A program made the position numbers and the translations under genes. DNA of 19,451 nt from Bacillota bacterium (GTDB lineage Bacteria > Bacillota > Clostridia > Clostridiales > Clostridiaceae). Location of the stretch: the NCBI GenBank assembly GCA_023417975.1, contig JAEZDX010000619.1, forward strand, positions 1 through 19,451, in the 5' to 3' direction. Positions within the stretch are counted from its first letter, which is position 1. Every line of letters begins with the position of its first letter. This document shows positions 7,937-13,263 of the stretch, in pieces. The notes beneath the pieces were generated by a model, which did not search any database, was not told the DNA's origin, and worked only from the letters and a program-made list of their open reading frames with translations.

Positions 7937-7964
7937 TGTTATGAATTCGTTTACCTTTTATAAT
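7936..7964 (+). promoter_or_regulatory. Sigma-A promoter of the transporter operon
   Basis: TTGTTA (7936-7941) and a consensus TATAAT (7959-7964) are separated by 17 bases. Transcription would begin near 7971, leaving a leader of about 50 nt. An inverted repeat CGTTTA (7948-7953) / TAAACG (7964-7969) with a 10-base spacer brackets the -10 box. The overlapping 7961-7975 also resembles a cre site with two mismatches. Either could be a repressor site, which is inferred. Confidence 0.7.
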
Positions 7965-8020
7965 AAACGTATACAAATAAGATTTTTGTAACCATATAAA
8001 AAGCAAGGGGGACAAAGAAT

Positions 8021-9688
8021 ATGAAAAGAAAATCTATAATTGCCTGGTGTTCTGTTTTTATGGTAGCCGCTACAATGTTCAGCGGATGCAAGAAAAACGA
8101 TGACACAAATCAGTCAAGTGGAGGTACAGTTGTAGATGCACAGCATCCAATAACTATTTCAGTTTTTGTTGGAGACTCCGCTACTATTACTCCAACCTCT
8201 GACAATAAGATTTTTAAGAAAATCAAAGACGAGCTTGGAATTACTTTTAAGTTCGATATTTTGTCAGGTGATCTTAATCAGAAGCTCGGCGTAATGATTG
8301 CAGGTAATGATTTACCGGATTTGGTATCCTACAGTCCTAAATTCCAGGATGCAAATAAAATTATTCCTTTGGAAGACAAGATACAAAAAAGTGCTCCTGA
8401 TATTTACAAGCATTTTGTAGATGGAAAAGCTTGGGGAATGATGAAGGATTCAAATGATGGACATACTTACTATATGCCAAACTATGGTGTTTCCGCTACA
8501 GACCCAACAGGTTCTTACTATAGTGGTCCTGCGTTCTGGATACAAAAGGATGTATTAAAAGAAGCAGGTTATCCAAAGGTAACTACACTTGATCAGTACT
8601 TTAATCTTATACAGGATTATGTAAAGAAACATCCAACAGTAAACGGAGCACCAACAATCGGGTTTGAAACTTTAGCTACAAGTCAGCAATCTTTCGTATT
8701 AGAGAATGCTCCTGCACAGCTTTCAGGACATCCTAATGACGGTGGAGTTAATGTAGATAAAGGTGTTGCAACACTGTATGCAGATAAGGATATAGCAAAG
8801 ACATATTTCAAGAAATTAAATGAAATGTACAATATAGGTATAGTTGATAAAGAAGCAATTACACAGACTAAGGACCAATACCTTCAGAAAATAGCAACCG
8901 GACGTGTAGTAGGTATGTATGATCAGCATTGGAACTTCCAGAGTGCAGAAGATACACTTACAAAGGACAAGAAATATGGAGAAACTTATGCTCCTCTTGC
9001 AATTACTTATGATGGCGTAACACCACACTATAAAGATAGACCGGTTCCAAACCTTCAAAATGGTTTCTCAATAACAACAAGCTGTAAGGAACCAGATAGA
9101 GTTTTAGCAGCACTTAACTTGTTAATGAGCGAAAAATGGCAAAAAATCCTTAACTGGGGTTTAGAAGGCGAAGCTTATACAATAGATGCAGCTAGCAAGC
9201 AGCCAGTTTGGTCAGAAGAGCAGAAAACTAACTCAAGTGACAATGCTTGGAAGGCTAAGAACAAAGCCGATGCAATCTATGCTTCTATACCGAAGACTGA
9301 AGGAAAATACAGCGATGGAAACTTTACATCATTAGGTGACAATCCAATACAATATGCAAAGGGCTTGAGTGATTACGATAAAGAGTTCTTAAAGGCATAT
9401 AATGCAACAAGCCAGTATGATATGATGGGGAAAGCTCCTGAAAATGAGATATATTACCCATGCTGGAATATCAATATTCCATCAAATTCACCTGCGTCTA
9501 TAGCAAATACTGCTATAAATGAAACTCAGCTTAAGTGGCTTCCAAGAGTCATTGCAGCTAAAACTTCGGAATTTGATTCTCAGTGGAAATCATATACAGA
9601 CGATATACAGAAGCAAAATCCAAAAGCTTATCTTGATGCAATTAATGAAGGAATACAGTATAGAATTAAGAATTGGACAGTAAAGTAA
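8021..9688 (+). CDS. Sugar ABC transporter substrate-binding lipoprotein
   Basis: This 555-residue family-1 (LplA-like) solute-binding protein has a lipoprotein signal peptide with lipobox FSGC and lipidation site Cys23, followed by a hydrophilic tether (KKNDDTNQSSGG). It should be anchored on the outer face of the membrane and deliver oligosaccharide to the two permeases encoded downstream. Conserved blocks shared with the sensor paralog at 1106-2755 include QKLGVMIA, AFWIQKDVLKE, YPKV and PTIGFE, so the two may bind related ligands. The start is ATG 8021 behind a purine-rich GGGGGA site. Its codons favour A- and C-ending forms more than those of the sensor genes, which suits high expression. 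It is the first gene of its operon, under a strong promoter with the shared GGGGGTA element. The exact sugar is unknown; a xylan- or glucan-derived oligosaccharide is the best guess. Confidence 0.9.
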   Translation: MKRKSIIAWCSVFMVAATMFSGCKKNDDTNQSSGGTVVDAQHPITISVFVGDSATITPTSDNKIFKKIKDELGITFKFDILSGDLNQKLGVMIAGNDLPDLVSYSPKFQDANKIIPLEDKIQKSAPDIYKHFVDGKAWGMMKDSNDGHTYYMPNYGVSATDPTGSYYSGPAFWIQKDVLKEAGYPKVTTLDQYFNLIQDYVKKHPTVNGAPTIGFETLATSQQSFVLENAPAQLSGHPNDGGVNVDKGVATLYADKDIAKTYFKKLNEMYNIGIVDKEAITQTKDQYLQKIATGRVVGMYDQHWNFQSAEDTLTKDKKYGETYAPLAITYDGVTPHYKDRPVPNLQNGFSITTSCKEPDRVLAALNLLMSEKWQKILNWGLEGEAYTIDAASKQPVWSEEQKTNSSDNAWKAKNKADAIYASIPKTEGKYSDGNFTSLGDNPIQYAKGLSDYDKEFLKAYNATSQYDMMGKAPENEIYYPCWNINIPSNSPASIANTAINETQLKWLPRVIAAKTSEFDSQWKSYTDDIQKQNPKAYLDAINEGIQYRIKNWTVK

Positions 9689-9709
9689 TAGTCTGATTTA
9701 TGGAATTGG

Positions 9710-9741
9710 CAGGATAATGGAGCTAATACTCCATTATCCTG
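9710..9741 (+). other. Perfect 13-bp hairpin between binding-protein and permease genes
   Basis: CAGGATAATGGAG (9710-9722) pairs without mismatch with CTCCATTATCCTG (9729-9741) across a 6-nt loop. It starts 22 bases after the lipoprotein stop codon and is followed by TTATATAATAAG, not by a run of T, so full termination is unlikely. Such hairpins in ABC operons often protect the 3' end of the binding-protein message, raising the level of binding protein over permeases. That role is inferred. Confidence 0.75.
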
Positions 9742-9786
9742 TTATATAATAAGTATCTATATTATTGTATGGTAGGAGGAGAGTAA

Positions 9787-10764
9787 ATGGCTGAGATGCA
9801 GCAAGATATCAAATATAATAAGAAAAGCATAGAAGTTAAAGCGAAGAAGAAGATAACTTGGAAGTTAATTAAAAGCCAAAAAGAGCTTATATTTATGTCT
9901 GTTCCTTTTTTGGCATATATCATATTGTTTGCCTATGTACCTATTTGGGGATGGCTTATGGCCTTTCAAAATTATAGACCCGGAAAAGGTTTGTTTGATC
10001 AAAAATGGGTTGGATTTGATCAGTTTAAATTTCTTTTTCAATCTGCCGATTTTGTTCAAGTATTAAGAAATACAGTAGCAATGAGTTTCATAAACCTTGT
10101 GCTTGGAATGATTTGTCCTATTATTTTAGCATTGCTGCTTAATGAAATAAGAAATAGATTCATGAAGCGAACAGTTCAGACTATATCTTATTTACCACAC
10201 TTTTTATCTTGGATCATAGCCACAGGAATAATCGCAAATGTTTTATCTACAGATCCGGCTATTCGAATTATAAATAATTTGCTCCTGAAATTTCACTTGG
10301 TAAATGAATCTATTCTGTTCTTAGGTATACCTAAATTATTTTGGGGAATTGTAGGTGTATCCACTGTTTGGAAAGAGGTCGGGTGGGGATCCATTATTTA
10401 CCTGTCCGCAATAGCTTCGATAGATCCTGCTTTGTACGAAGCAGCTGAAATAGATGGTGCGGGACGTTTACAAAAAATGTGGAACGTAACACTCCCAGGA
10501 ATAAAGGCGACTATAATTGTATTACTTATCATGAATATCGGACATATTTTGGATGCCAGCTTTGAACTGCCGTATTTCTTGGGAAGCGGTTTGGTATCCG
10601 ATTATTCTCAAACTATTGATATATTTGTTCTGAAATACGGTATCAATCAGTTTAATTATTCCCTTGCAACTGCAGCCGGAATTTTCAAAAGTGTTGTAAG
10701 TATTACGCTGTTATTAGCTGCAAATTTCATATCCGGAAAACTGGGTGAAGAAAAACTTATATAG
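9787..10764 (+). CDS. Sugar ABC transporter permease, LplB family
   Basis: This 325-residue membrane protein has a basic cytoplasmic N-terminus and about six hydrophobic helices, the first at about 34-60. The inner-membrane permease signature that docks the ATPase is present at 218-226 (EAAEIDGAG) within YEAAEIDGAGRLQKMWNVTLP. The motifs RNT, LPHFLSWI and VWKEVGWG fit the LplB branch of carbohydrate-uptake permeases for oligosaccharides. ATG 9787 lies seven bases after AGGAGG at 9774-9779. It is co-transcribed with the lipoprotein before it and the second permease after it, with which it should form the membrane heterodimer. Confidence 0.93.
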   Translation: MAEMQQDIKYNKKSIEVKAKKKITWKLIKSQKELIFMSVPFLAYIILFAYVPIWGWLMAFQNYRPGKGLFDQKWVGFDQFKFLFQSADFVQVLRNTVAMSFINLVLGMICPIILALLLNEIRNRFMKRTVQTISYLPHFLSWIIATGIIANVLSTDPAIRIINNLLLKFHLVNESILFLGIPKLFWGIVGVSTVWKEVGWGSIIYLSAIASIDPALYEAAEIDGAGRLQKMWNVTLPGIKATIIVLLIMNIGHILDASFELPYFLGSGLVSDYSQTIDIFVLKYGINQFNYSLATAAGIFKSVVSITLLLAANFISGKLGEEKLI

Positions 10765-10776
10765 GGGGGAATATAT

Positions 10777-11697
10777 ATGAAGAAAGGTTTAAAGACTATG
10801 AAATTAGGAGACAGGGTGTTTCATGTATTTAATGCCATATTCATGACACTGCTCGTTATTGTTACTCTGTACCCTTTTTTAAATACTCTAGCAATTGCTT
10901 TTAACAATGCCTCAGACACAATGAAAGGCGGTATATATATATGGCCAAGGGAATGGACACTATTTAATTTCCGCTCTGTTTTTGCCACAGGCACTGTATA
11001 TCATGCGTTTTTTATATCCGTATCAAGAACAGTCTTATCCACAGTACTGAATATATTTTTAACTACTATGCTAGCTTATGCTTTAAGCAGAAAAGAATAT
11101 GTTTTTCGTAAGTTTATTACAGTAGTGTTTGTTTTAACTATGTATTTTAATGCCGGACTTATACCGGGATATTTTCTTATAAAGAATCTTGGATTGCTTG
11201 GGCATTTCCCGGTTTATATTCTTCCATCCTTGGTAGGTGCGTTTAACCTTATAGTTATAAGAACTTATATAGGAACGCTGCCGGATAGCATGATAGAAGC
11301 TGCAAGAATAGATGGTGCAGGAGAATTCAGGATATTCATTCAGGTAATATTCCCACTATGTAAACCTGTTTTGGCAGTAGTAGGACTATTTGTAGCAGTA
11401 GGCGCATGGAATACTTGGTTTGATACCTTTTTATATGCATCTTCAAAACAAAGCTTGAGTACTCTGCAATATGAGCTTATGAAGCTGCTGTCTTCATCTA
11501 TGCAGACATCCACCACAGCCGTAGCTCAATATGGAAGCAGTGCAGCTAAGGGAGGAAGTACAGTAGCTGACTCGGTAACACCGCAATCTATAAGAGCAGC
11601 TATTACAATTGTTGCATCTGTGCCTATACTTTTAGTTTATCCATTCCTGCAAAAGTATTTCGTAGTAGGTATGAATGTAGGAAGCGTAAAAGAATAA
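10777..11697 (+). CDS. Sugar ABC transporter permease, YtcP/CarB family
   Basis: This 306-residue membrane protein is the second half of the permease pair. It has about six hydrophobic helices (first at about 15-42) and the ATPase-docking loop at 174-182 (EAARIDGAG). The string FNAGLIPGYFLIKNLGLL and the C-terminal end FLQKYFVVGMNVGSVK are typical of the YtcP/CarB branch. It starts 12 bases after the first permease behind GGGGGGA. No ATPase gene follows; the operon ends at a hairpin. Importers of this type usually borrow a shared MsmX-like ATPase encoded elsewhere, which is probably the case here. Confidence 0.93.
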   Translation: MKKGLKTMKLGDRVFHVFNAIFMTLLVIVTLYPFLNTLAIAFNNASDTMKGGIYIWPREWTLFNFRSVFATGTVYHAFFISVSRTVLSTVLNIFLTTMLAYALSRKEYVFRKFITVVFVLTMYFNAGLIPGYFLIKNLGLLGHFPVYILPSLVGAFNLIVIRTYIGTLPDSMIEAARIDGAGEFRIFIQVIFPLCKPVLAVVGLFVAVGAWNTWFDTFLYASSKQSLSTLQYELMKLLSSSMQTSTTAVAQYGSSAAKGGSTVADSVTPQSIRAAITIVASVPILLVYPFLQKYFVVGMNVGSVKE

Positions 11698-11746
11698 TCT
11701 GCATATGAACATTATATGCTTTATAGTTTTCATTGGAAATTTAAAG

Positions 11747-11800
11747 GGGATGCTGGTGAAATTTGCTTTTAACAAATTCACCAGCATCCCTTTATATTTT
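11747..11800 (+). terminator. Intrinsic terminator of the transporter operon
   Basis: A long hairpin, GGGATGCTGGTGAA plus ATTTG (11747-11765) pairing with CAAATTCACCAGCATCCC (11773-11790), has a single bulged A and a 7-nt loop and is followed by TTTATATTTT. The opposite strand is also T-rich after the stem, so it may also end transcription of the converging small gene at 11848-12042. Confidence 0.85.
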
Positions 11801-11847
11801 AGAATTATGTCAGGGTTCAAGCTGTTACTTTAACTAAGTTTTAAAAT

Positions 11848-12042
11848 TTAACTTGTATGAAATTCCAGCACATCATTTTTTACTTGCTCTAAATTGTTGA
11901 TTAAGGCATTCATTCGGATAACCCAACCATGAATCTCATCTTCAGTTGCAACACTGTCTTCATATTTAACAATGGAAGCCAAATCCTTCAATTCATGATC
12001 CAGTTGCACCATGTTTTCATAGAGTTGTATTTTTCTTAGCAT
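11848..12042 (-). CDS. Small hypothetical protein (64 aa)
   Basis: I do not recognise this protein. It is 64 residues, acidic, and looks wholly alpha-helical, with heptad-like spacing of leucine and isoleucine (LRKIQLYENMVQLDHELKDL, later MNALINNLEQVKNDVLEF). It has no signal peptide, membrane segment or cysteine cluster. AGGAGG lies eight bases before its ATG, the best evidence that the gene is real. It is a single gene, converging on the transporter operon terminator on one side and lying about 100 bases downstream of the flavoprotein gene on the other. A small coiled-coil adaptor or regulator is possible, but no function should be assigned. Confidence 0.7.
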   Translation of the reverse strand: MLRKIQLYENMVQLDHELKDLASIVKYEDSVATEDEIHGWVIRMNALINNLEQVKNDVLEFHTS

Positions 12043-12149
12043 AAAATCAACCTCCTGCTATTTGTAAGGACAACTTAGTACTATAACTATATTATAACCT
12101 ATTATTAGAATATTTTAAATATTTAGCCTTTAATTAATAACATGAAGTA

Positions 12150-12719
12150 TTAGTCTAATACCGTGTCTCCGTTCTTCCTGCCGGATGCAATAGCATAAGC
12201 TGCAGCTTTAGCAGTTAAGCGTTTATAGTCACTATTCCACCGGTTAACTCCTATGTAATCAAAGATCACAGCGCCGGTATGACGACAGAAACGGTCCAAC
12301 TGTTCAAAACTGCTTAATAATCCATTACCTGAGCCGCCTGGTGAAGCGATAATGAGCACTTGCTTGTTGCTAAGTATACCTGCCTGTCCAAATTCACATC
12401 TTCTTAACCTATCGACAAAGCTTTTTAGAGCTTCTGACACCTCTCCCCAATATACAGGAGTGGCAAGAATAACAGCATCACTGCTTTCAACTCTTTTTTT
12501 CACTTCATCAAATCCATCAGAGCCAAAAGCACAGTAGTTTTGATTTCTGCAAGTTCCCCAACCTTCTCCGCAAACTCTGCAGCTTGTCAGCTTTAAATCG
12601 CTTAACCTAATCTCATCAACCTCAGCTCCGGCTTCCTGAGCACCAAGCTTTGCTGCATCAATGATGGACTGGCATAGTCCGTCCTTTTTAGGGTTACCTG
12701 ATAAAACACATATCTTCAT
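12150..12719 (-). CDS. Flavodoxin-fold NAD(P)H-dependent FMN reductase / iron-sulfur-flavoprotein-like oxidoreductase
   Basis: This 189-residue soluble protein has the flavodoxin-like fold of the FMN reductase family: N-terminal MKICVLSGNPKKDGLC phosphate-binding loop, ATPVYWGEVSEALKSFVDRL for the flavin ring contact, and a second nucleotide segment IASPGGSGNGL. It carries four cysteines at 47, 50, 57 and 63 (C-X2-C-X6-C-X5-C) where iron-sulfur flavoproteins place their cluster ligands, though the spacing differs from the classic compact motif. It may transfer electrons from a reduced carrier to an unknown acceptor or act as a quinone or nitro-group reductase. It starts at ATG 12719 behind AAGGAAGG and is probably a single-gene unit. 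A perfect inverted repeat covers its likely -10 region, hinting at a dedicated repressor. Confidence 0.8.
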   Translation of the reverse strand: MKICVLSGNPKKDGLCQSIIDAAKLGAQEAGAEVDEIRLSDLKLTSCRVCGEGWGTCRNQNYCAFGSDGFDEVKKRVESSDAVILATPVYWGEVSEALKSFVDRLRRCEFGQAGILSNKQVLIIASPGGSGNGLLSSFEQLDRFCRHTGAVIFDYIGVNRWNSDYKRLTAKAAAYAIASGRKNGDTVLD

Positions 12720-12766
12720 TTTCTTATTCCTTCCTTAAATAAATTTGTATATAGATATTTACTTCT

Positions 12767-12790
12767 AATATAGTATAAGAATACTATATT
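12767..12790. promoter_or_regulatory. Perfect 10-bp inverted repeat in the flavoprotein promoter
   Basis: AATATAGTAT (12767-12776) and ATACTATATT (12781-12790) are exact inverted copies around a 4-base centre. On the minus strand the right arm supplies a TATACT -10 box, with TTTATC 17 bases upstream as a fair -35. A dyad of this length over a -10 box looks like a repressor operator (MarR or HxlR type, for example). No regulator gene is adjacent, so the factor is unknown. There is no T-run that would make it a terminator. Confidence 0.5.
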
Positions 12791-12822
12791 ACCGGATAAA
12801 CTTATAATTGATTTAAATTTAA

Positions 12823-12868
12823 AGTAAAGAAAAGCTTTAGTGGAAAATTATTTATATTCCACTAAAGC
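12823..12868 (-). terminator. Terminator of the HD-GYP/kinase/CheY operon, overlapping the last codons
   Basis: On the minus strand GCTTTAGTGGAA (12868-12857) pairs perfectly over 12 bp with TTCCACTAAAGC (12845-12834) across an 11-nt loop that contains the stop codon, and TTTTCTTTA follows. The 5' arm encodes the last residues of the CheY-like protein (ALVE), so the hairpin is partly coding. Confidence 0.8.
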
Positions 12869-13210
12869 CTTTAATAAAGATGCAGCATCAAAAGGCTTTT
12901 TGATATAGCCTTTTGCTCCCAGTGATAAACACTTTTCTTTTACAGCTTCATGTCCTACTGCCGATACAATAAATATTGCGGTTTCAGGTTTGATTTTCAT
13001 TATATCTGCTAATACATCCAGACCATCCATGGTAAATTCAGACATGTTTAAATCCAAAATTACAATGTCATGTAACTCCTTTTCAAATACATCCAATGCA
13101 TCGGTTTTACCGGATGCTTCAGATATGGAATAGGAGCCTTCTTTTTCAAGAATTTTTTTCGCAAACATTCTCATATAGGATGAATTATCAACAATTAATA
13201 CCTTTTTCAT
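12848..13210 (-). CDS. Stand-alone CheY-like receiver protein
   Basis: This 120-residue protein is a single receiver domain with no output domain. The phosphoacceptor is D53 (ILDLN), with S83 and K105 (KKP) as the other conserved switch residues. The usual acidic pair after strand 1 reads VDN, so D8 is kept but the second acid is N9. The loop after D53 (NMSEFTMDG) is two residues longer than the usual MPxMDG. ATG 13210 lies behind AAAGGTGG. It is the last gene of the operon, 53 bases after the hybrid kinase, and could receive phosphate from that kinase's HPt domain or act as a phosphate sink. Its N-terminal SSYMRMFAKKIL resembles chemotaxis CheY, but no flagellar or chemotaxis gene is visible nearby. 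Confidence 0.88.
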   Translation of the reverse strand: MKKVLIVDNSSYMRMFAKKILEKEGSYSISEASGKTDALDVFEKELHDIVILDLNMSEFTMDGLDVLADIMKIKPETAIFIVSAVGHEAVKEKCLSLGAKGYIKKPFDAASLLKALVEYK

Positions 13211-13263
13211 TTTAAACCACCTTTACAGATATTATTCGAAGTAGAGCTTTATATAAGTATCCT

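Noticed and set aside
9710..9741. Hairpin as an intrinsic terminator of the lipoprotein gene
   Set aside because: No T-run follows the stem, and the two permease genes downstream have no convincing promoter of their own.
12147..12161. Small palindrome GTATTA-GTC-TAATAC at the end of the flavoprotein gene as its terminator
   Set aside because: The stem is only 6 bp, all but its ends A/T, overlaps the stop codon and is not followed by a T-run on the minus strand.
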